The notes under the pieces were generated by a model. The model was not told the origin of the DNA and ran no database searches. It saw only the letters and a list, made by a program, of their open reading frames with translations. Of a DNA stretch of 49,660 nt, positions 22,346-33,567 are shown piece by piece (within the stretch, counting starts at the first letter, position 1; every line of letters begins with the position of its first letter). The translations under genes were made by a program, and so were the position numbers. Source of the DNA: Arenimonas sp. SCN 70-307 (GTDB lineage Bacteria > Pseudomonadota > Gammaproteobacteria > Xanthomonadales > Xanthomonadaceae); the NCBI RefSeq assembly GCF_001724815.1, contig NZ_MEDO01000020.1, positions 1-49,660 on the forward strand, given 5' to 3'.

Positions 22346-23329
22346 TCAGAGCAGGTGGGCGACGCCTGCGCGCTCTTCCTCGAGCTCGGCCAGGGTCTTG
22401 TCCATCATCGAGCGCGAGTACTCGTCGATTTCCAGGCCCTGCACGATCTCGTACTTGCCGTCCTTGCAGACGACCGGGAAGCCGTACATCACGTCCTTGG
22501 GGATGCCGTAGCTGCCGTCCGACGGAATGCCCATCGTGGCCCACTTGCCGTTCGTGCCCAGCACCCAGTCGCGGACGTGGTCGATGGCGGCATTGGCGGC
22601 CGAAGCGGCCGAGCTCAGGCCGCGGGCTTCGATGATGGCCGCGCCGCGCTTGCCGACCACCGGGATGAAGGTGGCGCGGTTCCACTCTTCGTCGCCGATC
22701 TTGTCCTTGAGCGAGGCGCCGCCGACGGTGGCGAAGCGGTAGTCGGGGTACATGGTCGGGCTGTGGTTGCCCCAGACGACCAGCTTCTCGATGTCGGCCA
22801 CCGCCACGCCGGCCTTGGTGGCCAGCTGCGAAAGGGCGCGGTTGTGGTCCAGGCGCAGCATGGCGGTGAAGTTGCGCGGATCGAGGTCCGGCGCCGACTT
22901 CATGGCGATGTAGGCGTTGGTGTTGGCCGGGTTGCCCACCACCAGCACCTTCACGTTGCGCGAGGCGACGGCGTTGAGCGCCTTGCCCTGCACGGTGAAG
23001 ATCTCGGCGTTCTTGAGCAGCAGGTCCTTGCGCTCCATGCCCGGGCCGCGCGGCATGGCGCCGACCAGCAGGGCCACGTCGGCGTCCTTGAAGGCCACCA
23101 TCGGGTCATCGGTGCCGACCATGCCGGCCAGCAGCGGGAACGCGCAGTCCTCGAGCTCCATCATCACGCCGCGCAGGGCGGCCTGGGCCTTTTCCATCGG
23201 CAGCTCGAGCATCTGCAGGATGACCGGCTGGTCCTTGCCGAGCATCTCGCCCGAGGCGATGCGGAACAGCAGCGAATAACCGATCTGGCCAGCGGCACCG
23301 GTGACGGCGACGCGAACGGGGGTCTTCAT
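22346..23329 (-). CDS. mdh: Malate dehydrogenase
   Basis: The 327-residue NAD-dependent malate dehydrogenase interconverts malate and oxaloacetate in the TCA cycle. The N-terminal Rossmann motif is [20 protein letters not shown]. Substrate-binding segments include [29 protein letters not shown] and the catalytic-His motif [13 protein letters not shown]. Length and motifs match the 325-330-residue group also seen in Xanthomonadaceae and Burkholderiales, distinct from the 312-residue enteric form. It begins only 10 bases after the aminotransferase stop, so the two are probably co-transcribed. Oxaloacetate made here could feed both PrpC and aspartate transamination. Confidence 0.96.
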   Translation of the reverse strand: MKTPVRVAVTGAAGQIGYSLLFRIASGEMLGKDQPVILQMLELPMEKAQAALRGVMMELEDCAFPLLAGMVGTDDPMVAFKDADVALLVGAMPRGPGMERKDLLLKNAEIFTVQGKALNAVASRNVKVLVVGNPANTNAYIAMKSAPDLDPRNFTAMLRLDHNRALSQLATKAGVAVADIEKLVVWGNHSPTMYPDYRFATVGGASLKDKIGDEEWNRATFIPVVGKRGAAIIEARGLSSAASAANAAIDHVRDWVLGTNGKWATMGIPSDGSYGIPKDVMYGFPVVCKDGKYEIVQGLEIDEYSRSMMDKTLAELEEERAGVAHLL

Positions 23330-23339
23330 GAAAGGCTCC

Positions 23340-24539
23340 TTACGAAAGTTCTGCGAAGAATTCCTGGATCCGCTGCAGGCCCTTGGGCAGCTGCTCGGTC
23401 GGGCAGGTGTAGCTGATGCGCAGCGCGTGCGGCTCGCCGAAGGCCGAGCCGGGCACGCAGGCCACGCCCTTGGCTTCGAGCAGCGCGGCGCAGAAGTCGA
23501 CGTCGTTGGCGATCTTCACGCCATTGTGCGACTTGCCGAAGGCGCAGCTGACGTCCGGGAACACGTAGAACGCGCCCTGCGGCTTCGGGCAGACGACGCC
23601 CGGGATGGCGTTCATGGTGTCCACCACCAGGTCGCGCTTGGCCTGGAACTCGGCGCACTTGCCGTTGGGCACGTCCTGCGGGCCGGTGAGCGCGGCGATG
23701 GCCGCAGCCACCACCACTTCCGGCAGGTTGGTGATGTGGGTCGAGTTGAGCACCGTCAGCGCCTTGGCCACCACTTCCGGGCCGGCCATGAAGCCGACGC
23801 GCCAGCCGGGCATGCCGTAGGTCTTCGACAGCGAGTCGACGAACACCACGCGCTCGCGCAGCTCCGGGCGGGCCTGCACGAAGTTGTGGTAGCCCAGGCC
23901 GTCGAACACCATCGTGTTGTAGATGTCGTCGGTGATGACCCAGGTGTCGGGGTGCCTGGCGACGACGTCGGCCAGCGCCGCGATTTCCTCGCGGGTGTAG
24001 ACCATGCCGGTGGGGTTGTTCGGGTTGTTGAACAGGAACACCTTGGGCTTGGTCGCCAGCGCGGCGTCGAGCTGGGCCGGGGTGAGCTTGTAGTCCTGGC
24101 TGGCCGGGCACGGCAACTCGAGGATCTTCGCGTTGAGCACCTCGGCGATGTCGGCGTAGGTGGTCCAGTACGGCGTGGCGTAGGCGATGGTGTCGCCTTC
24201 GTCCAGCAGGGCCTCGGCCAGGTTGTAGAGGATGTGCTTGGCGCCGATGCCGGTGGCGCAGTTCAGGCGCGTGTAGCCGCGCAGGCCCAGGCCCTCGAGG
24301 TGGTGCAGGAAGGCGTCGAGCAGCGCGTCGGAGCCGCGGTTCGAGCCGTACTGGCCGCTGTCGTTGTCCAGGGCCTGGCGGGCCGCCGCGTATACGTGCG
24401 GACCGGGCAGGAAGTTGGGGACGCCGATGGAGAAGCTGACGATGTCGCGGCCTTCGGCCTTGAGCTTCTTGGCCTTCTCGGCGACGGCCATAATGGCGCT
24501 GGGCTTGGCACGGCCCATGCGCTTGGCGAGCTGGGGCAT
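23340..24539 (-). CDS. Class I PLP aminotransferase (aspartate aminotransferase-like)
   Basis: The 399-residue fold-type I aminotransferase has the substrate-binding IGVPNFLPG segment, [19 protein letters not shown], and the [17 protein letters not shown] motif. The PLP Schiff-base lysine is in [20 protein letters not shown], and the substrate-carboxylate Arg is in ALRISYTC. It resembles the AspB subgroup of aspartate aminotransferases that uses 2-oxoglutarate or oxaloacetate. Aromatic or other specificity cannot be excluded. ATG 24539 gives the family's usual length, and an upstream extension of 50 residues was rejected as non-homologous. mdh follows after 10 bases, consistent with oxaloacetate metabolism. 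Confidence 0.92.
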   Translation of the reverse strand: MPQLAKRMGRAKPSAIMAVAEKAKKLKAEGRDIVSFSIGVPNFLPGPHVYAAARQALDNDSGQYGSNRGSDALLDAFLHHLEGLGLRGYTRLNCATGIGAKHILYNLAEALLDEGDTIAYATPYWTTYADIAEVLNAKILELPCPASQDYKLTPAQLDAALATKPKVFLFNNPNNPTGMVYTREEIAALADVVARHPDTWVITDDIYNTMVFDGLGYHNFVQARPELRERVVFVDSLSKTYGMPGWRVGFMAGPEVVAKALTVLNSTHITNLPEVVVAAAIAALTGPQDVPNGKCAEFQAKRDLVVDTMNAIPGVVCPKPQGAFYVFPDVSCAFGKSHNGVKIANDVDFCAALLEAKGVACVPGSAFGEPHALRISYTCPTEQLPKGLQRIQEFFAELS

Positions 24540-24669
24540 CACGATCCTCGCGTGTCGTTGTGGCGGGATGGGAAACCCCAAAAGGATACCACGCCGCCCC
24601 CGCCCGAGGCCCCGGCCGGGGCTTGCCAGTGGCGCTGGATCAGGCATCCTGCGGCGAGGGAGGCCCGCC

Positions 24670-25413
24670 ATGACCCAGCGCCGAAACACCCTCGCCCGCG
24701 GCTTCGCGGCCCTGCTCCTGTTCGCACTGGCCTGCGCGCCGGCCGGGGCCTACAACCAGGACCGCGTGGCGACCGACGAGGCCGGCAACCCGGTGCGCAT
24801 CGCCGGCACGGTGGTGCTGGTCGAGCCCGACATCGAACTGAGCCTGGTCACCGCCGGCGGAATGCTCGAGCCGCGGCGGGAATGGTCCGATGCCGCCCGC
24901 CGGCTCTATCCGCAGGCCGTGGCGCGCCTGCTCGAGGCCAAGGGCACGGCCACCCGCCCCGCCCTGGACCTGCCCGACGACCTGCCGGCCGAATCACGCC
25001 TGGGCCAGCTGGTGCGCCTGAACGAGGCGGTGGCGATGAGCATCGCCGTCTACACCCGTCCCGGCAGCCACCTGGCCACCAAGGGCCGGCGCCTGGACTG
25101 GACCCTGGGCGACGGCGTGGCGGAACTGCGCGAGGCCACCGGCGCGGACTACGCCCTGTTCACCTATGTCCGCGACAGCTACACCAGCGAAGGCCGGGCC
25201 GCCCTGCGCGTGCTGGCCCTGCTCGCCGGCGCGGCCGTCGGCCAGGTGGTCGACATCGGCGGTGGCCAGCAGGTGGGCGTATCCACGCTCGTGGACCTGC
25301 GCAGCGGCCAGGTGGTGTGGTTCAACCTGATGGCCAACCAGACCGGCGACCTGCGCGACGCCGAGGGCGCCGAACGCACCGCCCGCCAGATGCTCACCGG
25401 GCTGCCGCTTTGA
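24670..25413 (+). CDS. Secreted hypothetical protein, first gene of an M48 protease operon
   Basis: I do not recognise a named family. The 247-residue product has a Sec signal peptide (LARGFAALLLFALACAPAGA) followed by a mature domain beginning YNQDRVATDEAGNPVRIAG. Conserved-looking segments are AVAMSIAVYTRPGSHLATKG, WTLGDGVAELREATGADYAL and STLVDLRSGQVVWFNLM. The last resembles lipoprotein-like proteins that sense or report envelope state, but that comparison is weak. It overlaps the start of the M48 protease gene (TTGA), so the two are translationally coupled. Probable location is the periplasm or outer membrane. Confidence 0.75.
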   Translation: MTQRRNTLARGFAALLLFALACAPAGAYNQDRVATDEAGNPVRIAGTVVLVEPDIELSLVTAGGMLEPRREWSDAARRLYPQAVARLLEAKGTATRPALDLPDDLPAESRLGQLVRLNEAVAMSIAVYTRPGSHLATKGRRLDWTLGDGVAELREATGADYALFTYVRDSYTSEGRAALRVLALLAGAAVGQVVDIGGGQQVGVSTLVDLRSGQVVWFNLMANQTGDLRDAEGAERTARQMLTGLPL

Positions 25414-26588
25414 GGCCCGCGCGCGGACCCCGCTGGCTGCTGGTGCTGGCGCTCGCCGCCGGCCTGGCCGGCGCCACCAACCTGCCCGACGCCGCGCCCG
25501 GACAGCGACCGCCGCCGGGCAGCGACGAGGACGAGCTGTGGTACGCCATGGAGCGCAGCGAGCGCGAGCTGCAGCAGCACCCCGCGCTGGTGCGCGACCC
25601 GGCCCTGAACGCTTATGTGCGCGGCGTCGCCTGCAAGGTCGCGGCCGACTACTGCGACGACCTGCGCGTGTACATCGTCGAGCAGCCCTGGTTCAACGCC
25701 TCGATGGCGCCCAACGGCATGATGGTGGTCTGGACCGGCGCTCTGCTTCGCTTCCAGGACGAGTCGGAGCTGGCGCTGGTGCTGGGCCATGAATATGCGC
25801 ACTTCCGCCACCGCCATTCCATCGAGCTTTGGCGCAAGACCAAGCGCGCCACCGCCTTCCTCAACTCCTTCGGCCTGCTGGCCTGGGGCGTGGGCGTAGG
25901 GCCGGCCGGGCAGCTGGCGGGCCTGGTCGGGGCGGCCTCGCTCTATGGTTATTCGCGCGAGGCCGAGCGCGAGGCCGACGTCACCGGTTTCGCCGCCGCG
26001 CTGTCCCAGGGCTACGACCCCACCGCCGGCGCGCGCCTGTGGCAGCGCATGAAGTCGGAGGAAGACGCACGCCGCTACGGCAAGCCGCTGCCGGTGTTCG
26101 CCACCCACCCGCGCACGGCCGAGCGCCTGGCCGACGTGCGCGCGGCCGGCGAAGCCGCGGTGGCGGCAGGTGCCAGCGGCGAACGGGGGCGCGAGGCCTA
26201 TATCGAAGCCGTGCGCCCCTTCCTGGCCACCTGGCTCGAGCGCGAACTGGGCCGGCGCATGTACGACACCTCGGTGCAGGTGATCGCCGACCTGCGCCCG
26301 GGCGCGCCGGAGGACCTGCAGGGCCTGTACGCCTTCTGGCTCGGCGAAGCGCATCGCCGCCGCAACGACCCGGGCGACCGCGCCCAGGCGAACGAACTGT
26401 TCGCCGCCGCGCTCGACCTGCCCGGCGCGCCGCCGGCGGCCTGGCGCGAGCACGGCCTGGCCCTGCGCGACCAGGGCGACCGCGACGGCGCCCGCGCCGC
26501 GCTCACGCGTTACCTCGAGCTCGCGCCCGAGGCCGACGATGCCGCCTTCGTGCGCCAATACATCGACCAACTGGAGGCCCGGCCGTGA
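25410..26588 (+). CDS. M48 family metalloprotease, TTG start
   Basis: The 392-residue secreted zinc protease has its zinc site HEYAH at residues 127-131 and the third ligand in REAEREADVTGF (Glu188). FNASMAPNGMMVVWTGALL is the substrate-cleft segment typical of BepA/LoiP-like M48 proteins. The C-terminal third contains TPR-like helices (EHGLALRDQGDRDGARAALT), as in BepA, which degrades misassembled outer-membrane proteins. The only start that keeps the signal peptide (RPARGPRWLLVLALAAGLAG) is TTG at 25410, overlapping the previous stop. The neighbouring secreted protein and lipoprotein suggest an envelope quality-control role, by inference. Confidence 0.9.
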   Translation: MRPARGPRWLLVLALAAGLAGATNLPDAAPGQRPPPGSDEDELWYAMERSERELQQHPALVRDPALNAYVRGVACKVAADYCDDLRVYIVEQPWFNASMAPNGMMVVWTGALLRFQDESELALVLGHEYAHFRHRHSIELWRKTKRATAFLNSFGLLAWGVGVGPAGQLAGLVGAASLYGYSREAEREADVTGFAAALSQGYDPTAGARLWQRMKSEEDARRYGKPLPVFATHPRTAERLADVRAAGEAAVAAGASGERGREAYIEAVRPFLATWLERELGRRMYDTSVQVIADLRPGAPEDLQGLYAFWLGEAHRRRNDPGDRAQANELFAAALDLPGAPPAAWREHGLALRDQGDRDGARAALTRYLELAPEADDAAFVRQYIDQLEARP

Positions 26589-27172
26589 GCCCTGCCCTGT
26601 TTCGCGCCGCCCTGCTGGCGGCCCTGATCGTGCTGCTGGCGGCCTGCGCCGGCACCGGCGGCCGGCTGCAGTCCGCCGGCGCCGCCACCGTGTTCGACAT
26701 GGCCCTCGATACCGACCTCGACTGGGCGCGGGTCAAGTCGCGCCGCCAGGAACTGTGGACCATCGACGGCGCGCCGCTCAACCAGCTGAGCATCTTCTCG
26801 AAGGTGCGGCCGGGCGAGCATGTGTTCCTGGGTGCGCGCGAGCGCCGGGCCCGGCCCGACGGCCCCTGGTTCCGCGCCGGCATGCGCCCGGACGAGGTGC
26901 GCGACGTGATGCTCGACGCGCTGCGCGGCGCCGGCTGGTCGCAGGTGGAATCGGAAAAACTGCGCCCGGCCAGCTTCGGCGGCGTGCCGGGCCTGCGCTT
27001 CGAGCTGTCGATGGCCAATGGCCGCGGCCTGCGCTACCGCGGCATGGCGGCGGCGGCCGAGCGCGAAGGCCACCTGACCGTGCTGGTGTGGGTGGCCCCG
27101 GAGGAGCACTACTACGAACGCGACGCCGCGGCGGTGGACCGGATGTTCTCGAGCCTGCGCTTCGTGCGCTGA
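26585..27172 (+). CDS. Hypothetical lipoprotein, GTG start
   Basis: No named family is recognised. The 195-residue product starts with GTG at 26585, overlapping the protease TGA. It has a lipoprotein signal peptide with lipobox LAAC (lipidated Cys21). The mature part contains [40 protein letters not shown] and [20 protein letters not shown], suggesting a small globular beta-rich domain. Residue +2 after the Cys is Ala, so outer-membrane sorting is expected by the Lol rule. It is the last gene of the three-gene operon. A GC-rich inverted repeat follows. Confidence 0.75.
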   Translation: MSPALFRAALLAALIVLLAACAGTGGRLQSAGAATVFDMALDTDLDWARVKSRRQELWTIDGAPLNQLSIFSKVRPGEHVFLGARERRARPDGPWFRAGMRPDEVRDVMLDALRGAGWSQVESEKLRPASFGGVPGLRFELSMANGRGLRYRGMAAAAEREGHLTVLVWVAPEEHYYERDAAAVDRMFSSLRFVR

Positions 27173-27176
27173 GGGC

Positions 27177-27198
27177 GGGCGGGGCCGGGGCCCCGCCC
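27177..27198. terminator. GC-rich inverted repeat between convergent genes
   Basis: A perfect 9-bp stem (27177-27185 with 27190-27198) with a 4-nt loop lies between the lipoprotein stop and the ppiB stop. Neither side has a T-tract. A bidirectional weak terminator is possible. Confidence 0.45.
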
Positions 27199-27206
27199 GG
27201 CCCGGT

Positions 27207-27710
<504 letters not shown>

Positions 27711-27739
27711 GGGGTGGCTCCGGATTGCGGGGACTTTCC

Positions 27740-27748
27740 ATGGTACAC
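27740..27748 (+). promoter_or_regulatory. Possible extended -10 promoter for typA
   Basis: TGGTACACT fits an extended -10 pattern (TGN plus TACACT) about 50 bases before the typA ATG. No clear -35 box is visible, so confidence is low. Confidence 0.3.
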
Positions 27749-27795
27749 TGTCAGACTAATTTTCCTACGAGAAAGCGCCCCCGGCGCCCCTTTGC

Positions 27796-29640
<1,845 letters not shown>

Positions 29641-29726
29641 GCCGCGGGGCCACGGCCCCGCCGCCCCGGGCGGCCACGCGCCGCCCGGCGCTTGTTATGC
29701 TGCGACCGGACCCTCCGGAGAATCGC

Positions 29727-30500
29727 ATGCGCCCCACCCGCCTGATGCTCGCCCTCGCCCTCGCCCTCGCCCTCGCCGCCCTGCCGGCCTTCGCCGGCGC
29801 CGAGACCCTGCCCGATCCGCGCCAGCTCATCGACCGCCACCTGGAAGCCAGCGGCGGCGCCGACGCCATCCGCAACAGTGGCGACGGCAGCGCGAAGATG
29901 TCCATCGTCGTCGCCGAAAACGGCATGCGCGGCGACATGCAGCTGTACTCGCGCGGCCGCGACATGGTGGTGAACATGACCATGGCCGGCATGGAGATCC
30001 GCAGCGGCATGGTGGGCGACATCGCCTGGTCGATCGACCCGATGCTCGGCCCGCGCCTGCTCGAGGGCAAGGAGCTTGAAGACCAGCGCCGCAACGTCGA
30101 CCCCGACGTGCTCACTTTCGCCGACGAATCGATCGAGTCGATGAAGACCGTGGCCCTGGCCGACTCCGAGGGCCGCCCCTGCTACCGGGTGGAAATCCTC
30201 TGGAAAAGCGGCGACGAAACCGCGAGCTGCTTCGGCACCGACGAGGGCCTGGCGCTCTACAGCGAATCGACCTCGGTCTCGCCGATGGGCGAAATGCGCC
30301 AGACCATCCACCTCTACGACTACAAGACCCTGGGCAAGGTCCGCGTGGCCAGCCGCATGCGCTCGAGCGCCATGGGCATGACCCAGGTGATGACCATCGA
30401 GGACTACCAGGAAGGCACGCCGCCGGACGAAGTGTTCGCGCTGCCGCCGGCGATCCAGTCCCTGCTCGACGCGGGCGCGGGCGCCCAGTCCGCCGAGTGA
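29727..30500 (+). CDS. Secreted hypothetical protein with (Leu-Ala)5 repeat in the signal peptide
   Basis: No named family is assigned with confidence. The 257-residue product starts at ATG 29727, with CCTCCGGAGAATCGC providing a good ribosome binding site. Its signal peptide (MRPTRLMLALALALALAAL) contains five Leu-Ala pairs encoded by a perfect CTCGCC tandem repeat. The mature protein (PRQLIDRHLEASGGADAIRN, then WSIDPMLGPRLLEGKELED and DYKTLGKVRVASRM) has the look of LolA/LolB-like or outer-membrane lipoprotein-sorting-like beta proteins. That is weak inference. The stop overlaps the GTG start of the S41 peptidase gene, so they are likely coupled. Confidence 0.75.
   Translation: MRPTRLMLALALALALAALPAFAGAETLPDPRQLIDRHLEASGGADAIRNSGDGSAKMSIVVAENGMRGDMQLYSRGRDMVVNMTMAGMEIRSGMVGDIAWSIDPMLGPRLLEGKELEDQRRNVDPDVLTFADESIESMKTVALADSEGRPCYRVEILWKSGDETASCFGTDEGLALYSESTSVSPMGEMRQTIHLYDYKTLGKVRVASRMRSSAMGMTQVMTIEDYQEGTPPDEVFALPPAIQSLLDAGAGAQSAE
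29748..29777 (+). repeat. Five tandem copies of CTCGCC
   Basis: Five exact six-base units run in frame with the signal peptide of the secreted protein, each adding one Leu-Ala pair. Gain or loss of a unit would alter the hydrophobic core length without changing frame. Confidence 0.95.
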
Positions 30501-31894
30501 GGCCGGTGGTGGAGTCACCGTACCGACGGGCCGGCGGCTGGCTTGCCGGCGTGGCGCTGTGCCTGGCGCTGCTGGCGCCGTCGGCCCGGGCCGACGGCTC
30601 CGCGCGCGGCGAACCACCGCACGCGGAGGAGACCTTCGAGTTCGTCTGGCAGAAGCTGCGCAGCAGCCGCTTCGACGAGGGCCGCGACAGCATCGACTGG
30701 GCCGCGCTCGAGGCCACTCACCGCCCGGCCATCACCGGCGCCGGCGACCTGGCCGCGCTGCGCCGCGAAATCAACCGCCTGCTGCAGGCGGTCGGCGTTT
30801 CGCACCTGGCGCTGATCCCGTCCGAGGCCGTGCCCGGGCCGAAGCGCAAGTCGCGCCCGCGTGCGCCCGAAGGCCAGGCCGACGTGCGCGCCGACGTGGG
30901 GCTGCAGGTGTCGCTGCTCGAAGGCGGCGTGCGCGTGGCGCGCGTGCTGCCCGGTTCGGCCGCGGCGGAGGCCGGCATCGGCACCGGCTGGACGGTCGGG
31001 GCCATCGACGATTGGCGCATGGACGAGGTGCTCGCCAGCCTCGGCGCCCTGCCCGAAGGGCGCGGCCGGCAGCTGGCCCGCCTGCAGTTCGAACTGCATG
31101 CCAATGGCCGGCTCGAGGGCCTGGTGGTGGGCGAGACCGTCGCGCTGAAACTGCGCGACGGCCGGGGGCGCGAACGCGAGGCCACGCTGGCCGCGCGTCC
31201 CAGCGATGGCACGCCGCTGCGGCTGGTGCCGGGCATGCCCGAGGAAACCGCGCGCTACAGCGCCGCGCGCGTCCCGCTCGATGGCGGCGGCTGCGCGCTG
31301 CAGGTGGCCTTCAACGTCTGGGCGCAGCCGGCCTACCAGCAGCTCGTGGCCAGCCTGCGCGAGCACGCGCGGTGCGACCGGCTGGTGCTCGACCTGCGCG
31401 GCAATCCGGGCGGGCAGATCTGGACCATCACCGCCATCGCCGGGCTGCTCTACGACAAGCCCACCCAGCTGGGCACGATGAGTACCGACAGCGGCCGCCT
31501 CAACCTCGCCGTGCTGCCGCGCCGCGTGGCGGACGACGGCAGCCCGCTGCGCACGCTGCACGGTCCGGTGGCGGTGCTGATCGACCACGGTTCGGCGAGC
31601 AGCTCGGAGATCTTCGCCGGCGGCCTGCAGGCCACGGGCCGCGCCCGCGTGTTCGGCGACACCAGCGCCGGCATGGCGCTGCCGGCGATCACGGCCCGGC
31701 TGCCGTCCGGCGACTGGCTCTACTACCCCACCGCCGACATGACCGACCCCGGGGGCCGGCGCATCGAAGGCGCGGGGGTACAGCCCGACCAGGCGGCGCG
31801 CGCCAGCGTGGCCGACCTGCTGGCAGGACGCGACCTGGCACTCGAAGCCGCCCTCGCCTGGCTGTCCGAACCAGCCTCGGACACGGCGCCCTGA
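30497..31894 (+). CDS. S41 family peptidase with PDZ-like domain, GTG start
   Basis: The 465-residue secreted protein starts at GTG 30497, overlapping the previous stop. A signal peptide (WLAGVALCLALLAPSARA) precedes a PDZ-like region (about 135-230, RVARVLPGSAAAEAGIGTGW). The tail-specific-protease core follows with LVLDLRGNPGGQIWT and the nucleophile motif HGSASSSEIFAGGLQ (probable Ser368). The stretch where C-terminal-processing peptidases carry the catalytic Lys (FGKGTV) reads GDTSAGMALP, so the usual Lys is absent. The enzyme may use another base or be inactive. It probably acts in the periplasm on an unidentified substrate. Confidence 0.87.
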   Translation: MRPVVESPYRRAGGWLAGVALCLALLAPSARADGSARGEPPHAEETFEFVWQKLRSSRFDEGRDSIDWAALEATHRPAITGAGDLAALRREINRLLQAVGVSHLALIPSEAVPGPKRKSRPRAPEGQADVRADVGLQVSLLEGGVRVARVLPGSAAAEAGIGTGWTVGAIDDWRMDEVLASLGALPEGRGRQLARLQFELHANGRLEGLVVGETVALKLRDGRGREREATLAARPSDGTPLRLVPGMPEETARYSAARVPLDGGGCALQVAFNVWAQPAYQQLVASLREHARCDRLVLDLRGNPGGQIWTITAIAGLLYDKPTQLGTMSTDSGRLNLAVLPRRVADDGSPLRTLHGPVAVLIDHGSASSSEIFAGGLQATGRARVFGDTSAGMALPAITARLPSGDWLYYPTADMTDPGGRRIEGAGVQPDQAARASVADLLAGRDLALEAALAWLSEPASDTAP

Positions 31895-31964
31895 GCCCGG
31901 CACGGCGACGCCGCGCGCACGCGCGCTTTGGCTAGACTCGGCGGGTCCCGTTCCGGAGCCCGCC

Positions 31965-33542
31965 ATGCGTCCTGCCCTCGCCCTGCCCCTCCTGCTGCTG
32001 CTCGCGGCCTGCGCGCGCGAACAGGCCGATGCCCCGCCGCCGGCGCAGGAGGCGGGCGAATCGCTCGACGTGGTCGAGCTCGACGTCGCCGGCGCCGCGC
32101 AGCTGATGGCCGAAGGCCGCATAAGCAGCGAAACCCTGACCCAGGCCTATCTCGCGCGCATCGCCGAAATCGACGATGCCGGCCCCACGCTCAACGCCGT
32201 GATCGAAATCGCGCCCGATGCGCTCGATCAGGCGCGGCGCCTCGACGAGGAGCGCGCCGCCGGCAAGCTGCGCGGCCCGCTGCACGGCATCCCGGTGCTG
32301 GTGAAGGACAACATCGACGCCGCCGGCATGGTCAACTCCGCCGGCTCGCTGGCGCTGGCTTCGCACCGCCCGGCCGACGACGCCTTCGTCGTGCAGCGCC
32401 TGCGCGAGGCCGGCGCGGTGGTCATCGGCAAGACCAACCTCAGCGAGTGGGCCAACTTCCGCTCCAACCGCTCGAGCTCGGGCTGGAGTTCGCGCGGTGG
32501 CCAGACCCGCAACCCCTACGTGCTCGACCGCAATCCCTGCGGCTCGAGCTCGGGCACCGGCGCGGCCATCGCCGCCAGCCTGGCCACCGTGGGCGTGGGC
32601 ACCGAAACCGATGGCTCCATCCTCTGCCCCTCGGCGGTGAACGGCCTGGTGGGCCTCAAGCCCACCGTCGGCCTGGTCAGCCGCGACGGCATCATCCCGA
32701 TCTCCATCAGCCAGGACACCGCCGGGCCGATGGCGCGCACCGTCGCCGACGCCGCCGCGCTGCTGCAGGTGCTGGCCGCGCCCGACGCCACCGATCCGGC
32801 GAGCTTCGACGCCGGCACCGTCGATTACCTGGCGGGGCTGGAGGATGCCTCGCTGGCCGGCAAGCGCATCGGCGTGCTGCGCCAGGCGATGGGCCGCCAC
32901 CCGGACCTCGACGCGGCCACCGAGCGCGCGCTCGAGGCCCTGCGCGCCGGCGGCGCGGAGCTGGTGGACGTGGAGGTGCCCACCTGGGGCCAGTGGGGCG
33001 GCGCCGAGTTCGAGGTCCTGCTGTACGAATTCAAGGACGGGCTGAACGCTTACCTCCGCGAAGGCAATGCGCCCGTGGCCTCGCTCGAGGCGCTGATTGC
33101 CTGGAACCGCGAGCACGCCGGCGAGGTGATGCCGATCTTCGGCCAGGAGCTGCTCGAGCAGGCCCAGGCCAAGGGCGGCGTGGACGAGCCGGCCTACCTC
33201 GAGGCGCGCGGGCGCGCGCGCCGCCTGGCGCTGGACGAAGGCCTGCTGGCGGTGCTCGACGGCCAGTCGCTCGATGCCCTGGTGGCGCCCACCACCGGGC
33301 CGGCCTGGCCGACCGACCACGTGCTGGGCGACCGCTTCCTCAGCGCCGGCTACGGCATCGCCGCCGTGGCGGGCACGCCCAGCCTGACCGTGCCGATGGG
33401 CGAGCTGCGCGGCCTGCCGCTGGGCCTGGCCTTCCTGGGCCGGCCGCGTTCGGAGGCCGAGCTGCTGGCCCTGGGCCATGCCTTCGAACAGGCCACGCGC
33501 GCCCGCAAGCCGCCGGCGTTCTCGCCGACGCTGGTGCCCTGA
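31965..33542 (+). CDS. Amidase-signature lipoprotein (peptide amidase-like)
   Basis: The 525-residue amidase carries the Ser-cisSer-Lys triad of the amidase signature family. Lys114 lies in GIPVLVKDNIDAAG, the cis-Ser in CGSSSGTGAA (194-196) and the nucleophile Ser218 in ETDGSILCPSA. The N-terminus is a lipoprotein signal (LALPLLLLLAACA, lipidated Cys17), so the enzyme is envelope-anchored. Secreted relatives include the peptide amidase of Stenotrophomonas maltophilia, which removes C-terminal amide groups. That specificity is only suggested here. It is convergent with the DAHP synthase gene across a short GC-rich gap. Confidence 0.92.
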   Translation: MRPALALPLLLLLAACAREQADAPPPAQEAGESLDVVELDVAGAAQLMAEGRISSETLTQAYLARIAEIDDAGPTLNAVIEIAPDALDQARRLDEERAAGKLRGPLHGIPVLVKDNIDAAGMVNSAGSLALASHRPADDAFVVQRLREAGAVVIGKTNLSEWANFRSNRSSSGWSSRGGQTRNPYVLDRNPCGSSSGTGAAIAASLATVGVGTETDGSILCPSAVNGLVGLKPTVGLVSRDGIIPISISQDTAGPMARTVADAAALLQVLAAPDATDPASFDAGTVDYLAGLEDASLAGKRIGVLRQAMGRHPDLDAATERALEALRAGGAELVDVEVPTWGQWGGAEFEVLLYEFKDGLNAYLREGNAPVASLEALIAWNREHAGEVMPIFGQELLEQAQAKGGVDEPAYLEARGRARRLALDEGLLAVLDGQSLDALVAPTTGPAWPTDHVLGDRFLSAGYGIAAVAGTPSLTVPMGELRGLPLGLAFLGRPRSEAELLALGHAFEQATRARKPPAFSPTLVP

Positions 33543-33567
33543 TCCGGCGCCGGCGCCGGCACCCGGC

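Noticed and set aside
23301-26588. Very long plus-strand open frame across the aminotransferase and the M48 protease region
   Set aside because: Only the part from 25410 has signal peptide and protease motifs. The upstream part is antisense to the aminotransferase gene and low-complexity, as is common in GC-rich DNA.
31932-33479. Long minus-strand open frame opposite the amidase gene
   Set aside because: The translation has no recognisable motifs, and the amidase frame carries the full catalytic triad.
33543-33567. GCCGGC-rich palindromic run between the amidase and DAHP synthase genes
   Set aside because: It can fold, but it is only about 18 bases of simple GC repeat without a T-tract, so I did not call a terminator.
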